A stretch of DNA of 64,000 bases. It comes from Phytohabitans flavus (lineage in GTDB: Bacteria; Actinomycetota; Actinomycetes; Mycobacteriales; Micromonosporaceae). The notes under the pieces were generated by a model that saw nothing but the letters and a program-made list of their open reading frames with translations, was not told the origin of the DNA and searched no databases. This document shows positions 35,954 to 44,663 of this stretch, one piece after another (positions within the stretch are counted from its first letter, which is position 1; each line of letters begins with the position of its first letter). The stretch lies in NCBI RefSeq assembly GCF_011764545.1, contig NZ_AP022870.1, forward strand, positions 6,826,001 through 6,890,000, given 5' to 3'. The translations under genes were made by a program, and so were the position numbers.

Positions 35954-37807
35954 TCAAGTCGAGGGCGCTGCCTCCAGCCGGGCCTTGAGGGCGTCGAGTT
36001 CGGCCCAGAGGACGCCGGGCAGTTTGTCGCCGAACTTCTCGAACCACTCGGTGACCTGCGGGATCTCCGCCTTCCACTCGGCCGGGTCGACGTGCAGCAC
36101 GGCCTCGATGTCCTCCCGGGACACGTCGAGCCCGTTCAGGTCCAGCGCGTCCGCGGCGGGTACGAGGCCGATCGGCGTCTCGACCGCGCCGCCGCGCCCC
36201 TCCAGCCGTTCGACGATCCACTTCAGCACGCGCGAGTTCTCCCCGAACCCGGGCCAGAGGAAGCGGCCGTCGTCACCACGGCGGAACCAGTTGACGTAGA
36301 AGATCTTCGGAAGTTTTGCGGGGTCACCGGCTCCGGCTCCAGAGCCCTTACCCATCTCGATCCAGTGCCGGAAGTAGTCGCCGGCGTTGTACCCGATGAA
36401 GGGCAGCATGGCCATCGGGTCGCGACGCACGACACCCACCTTGCCCGTCGCGGCGGCCGTAGTCTCGGACGAGAGCGTGGCGCCGAAGTAGACGCCGTGC
36501 ACCCAGTCGCGGGCCTCGGTGACCAGCGGGATCGTGGTCTTGCGCCGCCCGCCGAAGAGGATCGCGTCGATCGGCACGCCGCGCGGGTCGTGGTACTCGG
36601 GTGCCAGGGTCGGGCACTGCGTGATCGGCGTACAGAAGCGCGAGTTGGGGTGCGACGACGGCTCGGCGGAGTCGGGGGTCCAGTCGCCGCCGCGCCAGTC
36701 GGTCAGGTGGGCGGGCGGCTCGCCCATGCCCTCCCACCAGATGTCGCCGTCGTCCGTGAGCGCGACGTTGGTGAAGACCGAGTTGCCCAGGTCGAGCGTG
36801 CGCATCGCGTTCGGGTTCGTGGTCCAGTCGGTGCCGGGCGCGACGCCGAAGAGGCCGTACTCCGGGTTGGTGGCGTAGAGCCGGCCGTCCTCGCCGAACC
36901 GCATCCAGGCGATGTCGTCGCCGACCGTCTCGACCTTCCAGCCGGGGATCGTGGGCTGGAGCATGGCCAGGTTGGTCTTGCCGCAGGCGGACGGGAAGGC
37001 GCCGGCCACGTACCGCACGGTGCCCTCGGGCGAGGTGAGCTTGAGGATCAGCATGTGCTCGGCGAGCCATCCCCCGTCGCGCGCCATGACGCTCGCGATC
37101 CGCAGGGAGTAGCACTTCTTGCCGAGCAGCGAGTTGCCGCCGTAGCCCGAGCCGTATGACCAGATCTCCCGGGTCTCCGGGAAGTGCGAGATGTACTTCG
37201 TCTCGTTGCACGGCCAGGCCACGTCCGGCTCGCCGTCGAGCAGCGGCGCACCCACCGAGTGCAGCGCCGGCACGAACCAGGCCTCGTCGCCCATCGCGTC
37301 GAGGACCTCGGTGCCCATGCGGGTCATGATGCGCATCGAGGCCACCACGTACGGGCTGTCGGTCAGCTCGACACCGAACATCGGCTCGGGTGCGTCGAGG
37401 GGGCCCATGCAGAACGGAATCACATACATCGTGCGGCCGCGCATGCACCCCCGGTACAGCTCGGTCATCGTGCGCTTCATCTCGGCCGGCGCCATCCAGT
37501 TGTTGGTGGGCCCGGCGTCGGCCTCGTCGACCGAGCAGATGAAGGTGCTCTCCTCGACCCGAGCGACGTCGGTCGGGTCGGTACGCGCCCAGAACGAGTT
37601 CGGTTTGCGGTCCCCGGCGAGCCGGACCAGCGTGCCCGCCTCGACAAGCTCGTCGGTGAGGCGGCGCCACTCCTCGGGCGAGCCGTCGCACCACACGATC
37701 TCGTCCGGCGTCGTGAGGTCGGCGACCTCGCCGACCCAGGAGAGCAGCTTCTGGTGGTTGGTGGGCGCGCTGTCGAGCCCTCGAACAGTCGCCGGTGGGG
37801 CCGTCAT
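35954..37807 (-). CDS. pckA: Phosphoenolpyruvate carboxykinase (GTP)
   Basis: Gluconeogenic enzyme making PEP from oxaloacetate with GTP. The 617-residue length and motifs match the GTP-dependent family: the P-loop in GAFPSACGKTNLAML, VGDDIAWMRF, the substrate segment YGGNSLLGKKCYSLRIA and RDWVHGVYFGATLSSET. ATG 37807 has a clear AAAGGAG ribosome site 6-7 bases upstream, so it has a leader, unlike many neighbours. With glpX 10 kb away, the window holds two key gluconeogenic steps. The 490 bases upstream (37808-38298) hold its promoter region, relatively AT-rich, and a sigma-factor remnant. Confidence 0.97.
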   Translation of the reverse strand: MTAPPATVRGLDSAPTNHQKLLSWVGEVADLTTPDEIVWCDGSPEEWRRLTDELVEAGTLVRLAGDRKPNSFWARTDPTDVARVEESTFICSVDEADAGPTNNWMAPAEMKRTMTELYRGCMRGRTMYVIPFCMGPLDAPEPMFGVELTDSPYVVASMRIMTRMGTEVLDAMGDEAWFVPALHSVGAPLLDGEPDVAWPCNETKYISHFPETREIWSYGSGYGGNSLLGKKCYSLRIASVMARDGGWLAEHMLILKLTSPEGTVRYVAGAFPSACGKTNLAMLQPTIPGWKVETVGDDIAWMRFGEDGRLYATNPEYGLFGVAPGTDWTTNPNAMRTLDLGNSVFTNVALTDDGDIWWEGMGEPPAHLTDWRGGDWTPDSAEPSSHPNSRFCTPITQCPTLAPEYHDPRGVPIDAILFGGRRKTTIPLVTEARDWVHGVYFGATLSSETTAAATGKVGVVRRDPMAMLPFIGYNAGDYFRHWIEMGKGSGAGAGDPAKLPKIFYVNWFRRGDDGRFLWPGFGENSRVLKWIVERLEGRGGAVETPIGLVPAADALDLNGLDVSREDIEAVLHVDPAEWKAEIPQVTEWFEKFGDKLPGVLWAELDALKARLEAAPST

Positions 37808-38114
37808 AACTGTCTCCTTTGGTCGCCGTTGACCGGAAATCGGGATGCGCGGAGCGGACGTGCCAGAGGGGGTCCAGCGCGCCGCGTAAGTCATCGGGAT
37901 TTCAGCTCAGCGTAAGGCGCCCAGCGAGTCCGAGCAGCGCGGACGGTTGTGAAACTCTGCACAAAGTATGGCGTTTATGCGTTTACGCGACGCTTTTCGT
38001 GCTCCCGCGCGCAGTTTCACGCAAAGCTTCCTGCCGCACCTTCGCCTCCTCCAGGTACGACCGAATTGCCCTAAAGTTCAGACTAGATCTGTTACCACCA
38101 AATTTATCCCCTGT

Positions 38115-38266
38115 GGAGGCAGCGCGGTGCTGTGGCACGCCGAGGTCGAGGGTGAGCCGCCCGCCCAGGTCGCGCCTCGGCTGGGCCTCACCCCTAATGG
38201 GGTAGCCGCCCTGGCGTACCGGGCGCGGGAGCGGCTGCGTCAGATATATGCACGGAGGCGTCCAGT
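38115..38266 (+). pseudogene. Remnant of an ECF sigma factor, region 4
   Basis: About 48 codons read AVLWHAEVEGEPPAQVAPRL then GLTPNGVAALAYRARERLRQIY, which matches the region-4 helix-turn-helix of ECF sigma factors including the typical RAR-RLRQ end. Nothing resembling region 2 precedes it and the upstream frame is unrelated, so it is a decayed fragment. It lies between pckA and the first gtrA gene. Confidence 0.65.
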
Positions 38267-38298
38267 GCGGGGTGACCAAAGCCGGTACCCTCGACTCC

Positions 38299-38835
38299 GT
38301 GTCCGCAACCGTCACAGGTGAGCCCTCGGCGTCTTCCTCTCCCAGACCGGGGTTCCTGCGCCGGCTCTGGGTGCGTTTCGGGCATCTCGTCCACGAGCTG
38401 GGCAAATTCGGCACGGTCGGGATCATCGCGTTCGGCGTCGACCTGGTGTTGTTCAACATCGCGTTGACCGTGTTCAACGTGGAGTCCCTGACCGCCAAGA
38501 TCTTCTCCACGGCCGTCGCGGCGACCGTCGCCTTCATCGGCAACCGGTTCTGGACCTGGCGCAACCGCGCGCGGTCCAACCTCGCCCGGGAGTACGTGCT
38601 CTACTTCGTGCTCAACGCGATAGGCCTGGGCTTCAGCCTGCTCACTCTGGCCATTTCCCACTACGGTCTCGGCAGCATGTGGCCGGCATTCAAGAACCCG
38701 ATCGCAGATAACATTTCGGCAAACATCGTTGGGACCGCCCTGGGCACGACATTCCGTTTTTGGTCGTACCGGCGGTGGGTATTCCTCCATCCCGATACAC
38801 AGCCCGTGCCGGCCGCGGTCACGGAGAGCAAGTAG
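38299..38835 (+). CDS. GtrA-family membrane protein
   Basis: 178-residue four-helix membrane protein of the GtrA family, implicated in moving polyprenyl-linked sugars or assisting cell-surface polysaccharide synthesis. The signature is ELGKFGTVGIIAFGVDLVLF near the start, and FIGNRFWTWRNR and TTFRFWSYRRWVF later. GTG 38299 is preceded by TACCCT (38286-38291) at 7 bases, indicating a leaderless start; the longer frame to 38248 is not needed. A second GtrA gene follows on the same strand. Confidence 0.9.
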   Translation: MSATVTGEPSASSSPRPGFLRRLWVRFGHLVHELGKFGTVGIIAFGVDLVLFNIALTVFNVESLTAKIFSTAVAATVAFIGNRFWTWRNRARSNLAREYVLYFVLNAIGLGFSLLTLAISHYGLGSMWPAFKNPIADNISANIVGTALGTTFRFWSYRRWVFLHPDTQPVPAAVTESK

Positions 38836-38906
38836 CGGGAGTGATCTTCAGCAAACCTCCAGCCGGTCGCGGAGACGCGGCCGCCAGACTGCCGTAAGGT
38901 GGCCGA

Positions 38907-39575
38907 ATGCGTCTTGTCCGCCTGCTACCCGAGCGTTGGCAGAAGTTCCTCAAGGAGGCGCTGAAGTTCGGCGCGGTCGGCGGCGTCAACACCGTCGTCA
39001 ACTACGCGCTGTTCAACGCTCTGGTGCTGACCGTTCTCGCGGACGGGCAGCTGAAGGCGACCGTCATCGCGACGATTGTGGCGACCACGTCGTCCTACTT
39101 CATGAACCGGCACTGGACCTTCCGGGACCGATCGAAGTCCGCGATGCGTCGCGAGTACTCGCTCTTCTTCCTCTTCAACGCGGCCGGCCTGTTCATCGAG
39201 CTGGGCGTGCTGGCTGTCGCCAAGTACGGTCTCGACATCCACGGCCTACTGGCATTGAACCTGGTCAAAACCGTTGGCCTCGTGCTCGGCATGACCTTCC
39301 GGTTCTGGTCGTACCGCACGTTCGTCTTCAAGCCGCAGCCGGTGGGCGCCGAGCACCAGCACCACCTCGACCCCGTCGCCGAGATCGTCGACGCGCTGGA
39401 GGAGCCGGCGCTGGCGACGACCGTGCCGGCACAGCCTCGCAATGGCCAGGTGACGGAGTTCCAGGAGCTGACCGAGCCCCTGGAGGCCGAGCTGGCATCG
39501 CCGATCGACGACGTGGCGCTCGACGCCGAGCTCGCGGTCGAGCTCGACACGGCCCGGCGCTCGACCACGCACTGA
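38907..39575 (+). CDS. GtrA-family membrane protein with long acidic tail
   Basis: 222-residue GtrA paralogue. The four helices are in residues about 15-140 (EALKFGAVGGVNTVVNYALF, SYFMNRHWTFRDRS, MTFRFWSYRTFVF), followed by a cytoplasmic tail of about 75 residues rich in Glu, Asp and Ala, absent from the first copy. TAAGGT (38895-38900) ends 6 bases before ATG, so it has its own probable leaderless start although only 71 bases separate it from gtrA copy 1. A strong terminator follows. Confidence 0.9.
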   Translation: MRLVRLLPERWQKFLKEALKFGAVGGVNTVVNYALFNALVLTVLADGQLKATVIATIVATTSSYFMNRHWTFRDRSKSAMRREYSLFFLFNAAGLFIELGVLAVAKYGLDIHGLLALNLVKTVGLVLGMTFRFWSYRTFVFKPQPVGAEHQHHLDPVAEIVDALEEPALATTVPAQPRNGQVTEFQELTEPLEAELASPIDDVALDAELAVELDTARRSTTH

Positions 39576-39611
39576 CCGGAGATCTCTAAGTACATACAGC
39601 CCAGACACACT

Positions 39612-39640
39612 GAGGGCGCCCCGAGGGGCGCCCTCCTTCT
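39612..39640 (+). terminator. Hairpin terminator after the second gtrA
   Basis: Perfect 11-base stem (39612-39622 with 39625-39635), 2-base loop, followed by a T-rich tract (CTTCTTTTCTT), one of the few classical-looking terminators in the window. It also sits at the 3' end of the convergent PH-domain gene. Confidence 0.9.
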
Positions 39641-39654
39641 TTTCTTCCGACCGC

Positions 39655-40230
39655 CTACGGCTGCTGCTGCTGGGCCTCGCGCGCCTCACGGTTGGACTCC
39701 CGCATGATCTGGCGCATCTCCTCGTCGCCGAGCGAGTGCTTGTCGTGGTTGGTCTCGATCAGCTCGTAGAGCGTGGTCTGGACCTTCTCCACAGCAGGCA
39801 TGTCGCGGAGCACCGACTGGCCACGCTCACCGGCGGACTCGATGGTGAGCGTGCCGCAGCCGAGCAGTCGCTCGATGAACGTCTGGCTCATCGAGTGGTC
39901 GTTGACCCGGCCGAGCGGGATGTCCCGCCGGTCGCGGGAGAACACCCCGTGTTGCAGGATCACACGCTCGTTCGTGAACACGTGGTGCGTCGTCCGCCAG
40001 ACCAGGATCGGCCAGAGGGTCAGCCACAGCACGAGGACGAGCGCCACCGCGGCGACGACGTAGAGCGTGATGGTGCCGCCGCTGCCGTCGGGGAGAAAGA
40101 TCCAGGCGGCAACCAGGCCGACGAGTGCCAACACCAGCACCAGTACCGGCCGGATCGCCTCCTTCCAATGCGGGTGCATGTGCAGCACGACGTGCTCGTC
40201 CTTGGTGAGCACGTCTTCCGGAAAGGCCAC
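39655..40230 (-). CDS. PH-domain (bPH2/YdbT-like) membrane protein
   Basis: 191-residue membrane protein. Two helices in a hairpin (IRPVLVLVLALVGLVAAWIF and LYVVAAVALVLVLWLTLW) are followed by a bacterial PH domain: HHVFTNERVILQHGVF, RDIPLGRVNDHSMSQ, TLTIESAGERG. Function of such proteins is unclear; they are membrane-associated and often lie beside biotin ligase in actinobacteria, as here. I chose GTG 40230 because AGGAGG lies 5 bases before it; the upstream ATG at 40248 would place that ribosome site inside the gene. Confidence 0.85.
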   Translation of the reverse strand: MAFPEDVLTKDEHVVLHMHPHWKEAIRPVLVLVLALVGLVAAWIFLPDGSGGTITLYVVAAVALVLVLWLTLWPILVWRTTHHVFTNERVILQHGVFSRDRRDIPLGRVNDHSMSQTFIERLLGCGTLTIESAGERGQSVLRDMPAVEKVQTTLYELIETNHDKHSLGDEEMRQIMRESNREAREAQQQQP

Positions 40231-40370
40231 GCCTACCTCCTCATTCACATTCGTGACGGGCTGACGGTATCGGGTGCGGGCACCCCTCGGGAACGTGGAG
40301 TGCGCACATCACGGTGTCCGATGTCCGAAACACGCCCGCAGCGGCCTCCTGACCGTTTCGTCGGTGCGGT

Positions 40371-41228
40371 TTACCGCACGTGGACGACGTCTCCCGCCGC
40401 CACGGAGCGGCTCTGACCTTCGTCCGTGCGGACGACGAGCTGCCCTGCCGCGTCCACGGCGATGGCCTCGCCGGCCAGCTCCTCGCCGGTGGGCAGCAGC
40501 ACCCGCACGCTCCGGCCGATCGTGCCGCAGTTGTGCCGGTACGCCTCGGCCAGGCCGGACGCCTCCGCGTCACCACCGGCGAACCGCCACCTGGCGTACC
40601 AGCCGGCGAGCCCGCGCAGCAGCGCCCGCAGCAGCGGGTCGCGGTCGGTCATCGTGGCGCCGGCGAGCTGGAGCGAGGTGGCCGGCCGGTCAGGGGGCAG
40701 CTCGGCGGCGCGAAGCGTCACGTTGAGGCCGATGCCCACCACGACCGCCGGCGGGCCGCCGTTGGGCACGCCCTCGGCGAGGATGCCGGCGCACTTGAGG
40801 TCGCCGACCATGAGGTCGTTGGGCCACTTGAGCACGGCGGGCACCTCGGCGATCCGGGTCGCTGTCTCGACCAGCGCGACACCGGCCAGCAGCGGCAGCC
40901 ACCCGTACACCGCGGGCGGCGCGGCCGGCCACTCCCGCTCGGGCACGGCAAGGCCGGGGCGGAGCAGCACGCTGGCGGTGATGCCCGCGCGCGGCGGCGA
41001 AACCCACGCGCGGTCGTGGCGGCCGCGCCCGGCGGTCTGCGTTTCCGCGACGACGACAAGGCCCTCCGGCTCGCCCGCGCGGGCGGCGCTCGCCGCGTCG
41101 GCGTTCGTGGAACCGGTCTCGGTGCGCAGGTCCAGGCGGGTCCATGGCCCAGACTCGGTGACCAGCGCGGCCGTCAGCCGACGGGCGTTGAGCGGGGGCC
41201 GGTCCAGGTCGCTGTACGGCGAGCTCAC
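40371..41228 (-). CDS. birA: Biotin-[acetyl-CoA-carboxylase] ligase
   Basis: Attaches biotin to the carrier-domain lysine of acyl-CoA carboxylases. The 285-residue protein lacks the N-terminal DNA-binding domain of E. coli BirA, so it is a pure ligase. Catalytic marks are ETGSTNADAA, TAGRGRHDRAWVSPPRAG (biotinyl-AMP loop), KWPNDLMVG and GIGLNV. GTG 41228 has TAGGCT (41235-41240) 6 bases upstream. It is divergent from the carboxylase beta subunit; the substrate lysine is in the alpha subunit at the far end of the window (58.8 kb). Confidence 0.95.
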   Translation of the reverse strand: MSSPYSDLDRPPLNARRLTAALVTESGPWTRLDLRTETGSTNADAASAARAGEPEGLVVVAETQTAGRGRHDRAWVSPPRAGITASVLLRPGLAVPEREWPAAPPAVYGWLPLLAGVALVETATRIAEVPAVLKWPNDLMVGDLKCAGILAEGVPNGGPPAVVVGIGLNVTLRAAELPPDRPATSLQLAGATMTDRDPLLRALLRGLAGWYARWRFAGGDAEASGLAEAYRHNCGTIGRSVRVLLPTGEELAGEAIAVDAAGQLVVRTDEGQSRSVAAGDVVHVR

Positions 41229-41370
41229 CCACCGAGCCTAGGCCCATCCTCCGCCCTGCCGGGGTCGCAGGTACGGGACACGTAGATGGTGTCCCGCTCA
41301 GCACGCCAATTACAATGAACAGGGCAATTGCCGCGAAACTACCCTGGCAATCTGCCGATTCACCTGAAGT

Positions 41371-41376
41371 TACGAT
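41371..41376 (+). promoter_or_regulatory. -10 box of the carboxylase beta gene
   Basis: TACGAT ends 6 bases before GTG 41383. No ribosome site is present, so transcription probably starts at the start codon. Confidence 0.55.
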
Positions 41377-41382
41377 CCAGTA

Positions 41383-42975
41383 GTGACCCCTCAGGAGACC
41401 GCCACTCAGATCGATGTCCATACCACCGCGGGCAAGCTCGCTGACCTGGAGCGCCGGGTCGACGAGGCGGTGCACGCCGGTTCCGCGCGTGGCGTGGAGA
41501 AGCAGCACGCCCGGGGTAAGAAGACCGCTCGCGAGCGGATCGCGATGCTGCTGGACGAGGGTTCGTTCGTGGAGCTGGACGAGCTTGCCCGGCATCGCTC
41601 GACGGCGTTCGGGCTGGACAAGACCCGGCCGTACGGCGATGGCGTGGTGACCGGCTACGGCACGGTCGACGGCCGGCCGGTGTGCGTGTTCGCGCAGGAC
41701 TTCACGGTCTTCGGCGGCTCGCTGGGCGAGGTCTTCGGCGAGAAGATCGTCAAGGTGATGGACCTGGCGATGAAGACCGGGTGCCCGGTGATCGGGATCA
41801 ACGACTCCGGTGGCGCACGGATCCAGGAGGGCGTGGTCAGCCTCGGCCTGTACGGCGAGATCTTCTTCCGCAACGTACGGGCAAGCGGCGTGATCCCGCA
41901 GATCTCGCTGGTGATGGGTCCCTGCGCGGGCGGCGCGGTCTACTCCCCCGCGGTCACCGACTTCACCGTGATGGTCGACCAGACCTCGCACATGTTCATC
42001 ACCGGGCCGGACGTCATCAAGACGGTCACCGGCGAGGACGTGGGCTTCGAGGAGCTGGGCGGGGCCCGTACCCACAACACCCGATCCGGCAACGCGCACT
42101 ACCTCGGCACGGACGAGGAGGACGCGATCGACTACGTCAAGGCGCTGCTGTCGTACCTGCCCTCCAACAACATGGACGACGCGCCGGCGTTCGGGGCCTC
42201 GGCGTCGTTGGAGGTCGAGGAAGCGGATCTTGTTCTGGACACGCTGATCCCGGACTCGGCCAACCAGCCGTACGACATCCACCGGGTCATCGAGCACGTG
42301 CTTGACGACGGCGAGTTCCTCGAGGTGCACGCGCTGTTCGCGCAGAACATCGTGGTCGGCTTCGGCCGCGTCGAGGGCCGCCCGGTCGGTGTGGTGGCCA
42401 ACCAGCCGATGCACTTCGCCGGCTGCCTCGACATCGCCGCCTCGGAGAAGGCGGCCCGCTTCGTGCGTACCTGCGACGCGTTCAACATCCCGGTACTGAC
42501 CTTTGTGGACGTTCCCGGTTTCCTGCCGGGTACCGGGCAGGAGTGGGAAGGCATCATCCGGCGCGGCGCCAAGCTCATCTACGCGTACGCGGAAGCCACC
42601 GTGCCAAAGGTCACCGTCATCACCCGCAAGGCGTACGGCGGCGCCTACGACGTCATGGGCTCCAAGCACCTCGGCGCCGACCTCAACTTCGCCTGGCCCA
42701 CGGCCCAGATCGCGGTGATGGGCGCGCAGGGCGCGGTGAACATCCTGCACCGCGCGGCACTGTCCAATGCGGAGGATCCGGCGGCACTGCGGGCGGAGCT
42801 CATCACGGCGTACGAGGACACGCTCGCCAATCCGTACATCGCGGCCGAGCGCGGCTACGTCGACGCCGTCATCCAGCCGTCACAGACCCGCGTACAGATC
42901 GTCCGCGCGCTACGGACACTGCGCACCAAGCGCGAGACCCTGCCGCCGAAGAAGCACGGCAACATCCCGCTATAG
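41383..42975 (+). CDS. pccB: Acyl-CoA (propionyl/acetyl-CoA) carboxylase beta subunit
   Basis: Carboxyltransferase subunit of 530 residues that moves carboxyl from biotin to acetyl-CoA or propionyl-CoA. The N half has GGSLGEVFGEKIVKVMDLAM and the oxyanion/CoA region INDSGGARIQEGVVSL; the C half has VDVPGFLPGTGQEWEGIIR and GGAYDVMGSKHLGADLNFAWP. The aspartate in the second motif is in keeping with a propionyl-CoA-using enzyme, but this alone does not settle substrate. BirA is divergent. The epsilon subunit, usually next door, is 5.5 kb downstream at 48462. The 3' end overlaps the convergent M50 peptidase by 6 bases. Confidence 0.96.
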   Translation: MTPQETATQIDVHTTAGKLADLERRVDEAVHAGSARGVEKQHARGKKTARERIAMLLDEGSFVELDELARHRSTAFGLDKTRPYGDGVVTGYGTVDGRPVCVFAQDFTVFGGSLGEVFGEKIVKVMDLAMKTGCPVIGINDSGGARIQEGVVSLGLYGEIFFRNVRASGVIPQISLVMGPCAGGAVYSPAVTDFTVMVDQTSHMFITGPDVIKTVTGEDVGFEELGGARTHNTRSGNAHYLGTDEEDAIDYVKALLSYLPSNNMDDAPAFGASASLEVEEADLVLDTLIPDSANQPYDIHRVIEHVLDDGEFLEVHALFAQNIVVGFGRVEGRPVGVVANQPMHFAGCLDIAASEKAARFVRTCDAFNIPVLTFVDVPGFLPGTGQEWEGIIRRGAKLIYAYAEATVPKVTVITRKAYGGAYDVMGSKHLGADLNFAWPTAQIAVMGAQGAVNILHRAALSNAEDPAALRAELITAYEDTLANPYIAAERGYVDAVIQPSQTRVQIVRALRTLRTKRETLPPKKHGNIPL

Positions 42976-43704
42976 CAGGTCGTCGACGAACGGCTTCACG
43001 AGCAGGTAGCCGCCGAGCGCCAGCGCGCCCAGGTTGACCAGGCCGAAGAAGCCCACCCACACGATGCCGGGCACGTGCGTGATGCCGGCAAGCTGGTCGG
43101 CGTCCGAGTCGGGGAGGTGGCCGCGCGCTCGCAGCGTCTGGAGCTCGCCCACCGGGCGCACGCCGCCGAGGAGGAGGAACCACACGCTCGCGTACGCGAA
43201 CACCGACTGCACGTCCGGCGAGGCGAACCAGGACACGACGAAAACCACGCCGCCGGTGACCACAATGGACACGATGCCGAATACGTTGCGAATCATCACG
43301 AGCATCGCGAGCAGCAGCACCACGGTCACCCACAGCAGGAGCCGGATGCGGTTGCCGGCGAGCACCCACGCGCCACCGAGCCCGATCAGCGACGGGGCTA
43401 CGTAGCCGGCCAGCAGCGTGAAGACCATGCCCGGCCCGGTCGGCCGCCCCGCCGAGAGCGTGAGGCCGGACGTGTCGGAGTGCAGCCTGATGCCGCGCAG
43501 CTTGCGCCCGGTCACCAGGGCGAGCAGTGCGTGCCCTCCCTCGTGCGCGATGGTGATCGCGTTGCGGGCGATCCGCCACGCCATCCGGGTGAGCACGACA
43601 GCGAGCGCCGCCACGCCGGTGAGGATCACCAGCAGCAGCGGCGGATCGGGCTGGCCGCCGAAGAGCCAGTCCCAGGCATCCGTCAGACCGTCAACCGACA
43701 TCAC
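42970..43704 (-). CDS. M50-family membrane metallopeptidase
   Basis: 244-residue multi-pass protein with the zinc-binding HEGGH motif near residue 55 (ITIAHEGGHALLALVTGRKL) within a predicted membrane helix, as in M50 (site-2-protease-like) enzymes. A second possible ligand is an Asp in the C-terminal part (LPDSDADQLAGI). At least six hydrophobic segments follow. Conserved hypothetical M50 proteins of this length are common in actinobacteria; the substrate is unknown. GTG 43704 (TAGGCT 8 bases upstream) or the adjacent ATG may be the start. Confidence 0.83.
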   Translation of the reverse strand: MMSVDGLTDAWDWLFGGQPDPPLLLVILTGVAALAVVLTRMAWRIARNAITIAHEGGHALLALVTGRKLRGIRLHSDTSGLTLSAGRPTGPGMVFTLLAGYVAPSLIGLGGAWVLAGNRIRLLLWVTVVLLLAMLVMIRNVFGIVSIVVTGGVVFVVSWFASPDVQSVFAYASVWFLLLGGVRPVGELQTLRARGHLPDSDADQLAGITHVPGIVWVGFFGLVNLGALALGGYLLVKPFVDDLL

Positions 43705-43736
43705 AGCGGGCGAGCCTAGCTCACCCGCTTATGAAT

Positions 43737-43761
43737 GGGGCGGCGCCGGTGGCGCCGCCCC
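43737..43761 (-). terminator. Hairpin terminator after the GH25 lysozyme gene
   Basis: Perfect 11-base stem (43737-43747 with 43751-43761), 3-base loop, 8 bases after the stop of the minus-strand lysozyme gene. Confidence 0.87.
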
Positions 43762-43769
43762 ATCAACTA

Positions 43770-44546
43770 CTACGTGTTGTTAGCGAGCGCGACCAGACGG
43801 TCACGAGTGCCATTGAAGTGGTTGCGGTCCACGTTGCCGGAGATGCCGGCGACGGCACCGGTGCTGGTGTACTGCCAGAAGGTCCAGAACGGTGCGCCCG
43901 GGGGAAGCGCGCCGACGGTGCTGGCCCAGCGGGCGACCCACAGCGGGCTGGTGCTCCACGGGCCGCTCCAGCTACCGGTGCAGGTGTTCCAGAAGCTGGT
44001 GGTGGTGTAGATGACCGCGTGCCGGCCGGTCCGGGCGCGGTACTGGTTGAGGAAGCTCTGCACCCAGTTACGCATGGCGGTCGTGCTGAGGCCGTAGCAG
44101 TACGCGCCGTAGGGGTTGGCCTCCAGGTCCAGGGCGGCCGGGAGCGTACGGCTGTCGGCGGACCAGGCGCCACCGTTGCTGGCGAGGAAGTTGGCCTGGA
44201 CGGCGCCGGTGCTGCGGTCCGGCAGAGCGAAGTGGTACGCCCCGCGGATCACGCCAGCGTTGTACGCCCCGACGTAGTTGGCGCCGAAGCGGGGGTCGGT
44301 GTACGACACACCCTCGGTGGCCTTGATGAACGCGAACTGGATGCCGGCGTTGCGCACGCTCGTCCAGTTGATCGCGCCCTGGTGGTTGGAGACGTCGATG
44401 CCGGGGGTCGTGGCGGCCATGGCCGGCGTGGCGGAGACACCCACCACGGTCGCGGTCGCGGCCACCATGGCGAGCGCGGCGCTGGCGAGCCGGCGGAGGC
44501 CCGTGCGCGAGCGTCTAGCCGTGCCATAGGTGCTGGTGTTGGTCAT
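43770..44546 (-). CDS. Secreted GH25 lysozyme (Cellosyl/Lyc type)
   Basis: 258-residue exported muramidase. The signal peptide (RRLASAALAMVAATATVVGV ending ATPAMA-A) is followed by a GH25 domain: TPGIDVSNHQGAINW, FAFIKATEGVSY, GAYHFALPD, and the catalytic acidic pair in ALDLEANPYG. The C-terminal WQYTSTGAVAGISGNVDRN closes the barrel. It cleaves the MurNAc-GlcNAc bond of peptidoglycan. ATG 44546 has GGGGAGGG upstream. The region 44547-44660 before it is unusually AT-rich and probably holds the promoter. A second wall hydrolase follows upstream. Confidence 0.95.
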   Translation of the reverse strand: MTNTSTYGTARRSRTGLRRLASAALAMVAATATVVGVSATPAMAATTPGIDVSNHQGAINWTSVRNAGIQFAFIKATEGVSYTDPRFGANYVGAYNAGVIRGAYHFALPDRSTGAVQANFLASNGGAWSADSRTLPAALDLEANPYGAYCYGLSTTAMRNWVQSFLNQYRARTGRHAVIYTTTSFWNTCTGSWSGPWSTSPLWVARWASTVGALPPGAPFWTFWQYTSTGAVAGISGNVDRNHFNGTRDRLVALANNT

Positions 44547-44663
44547 AGTGCCCTCCCCAGGTCAAGGAACCAACAAGTACTGATATTTGTAGACATCTTT
44601 GAAGGAAACTGCCCAAGATTGCAATAGATCCCGTGCAAATTTTTCGGAACCCGTCCGTGCACG

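Noticed and set aside
37968..38321. A complete 117-residue protein starting at 37968
   Set aside because: Only the middle 48 residues resemble a sigma factor; the rest matches nothing and overlaps the gtrA start.
40690..42750. 686-codon minus-strand frame opposite birA/pccB
   Set aside because: Antisense of pccB and an off-frame reading of birA; no domain of its own.
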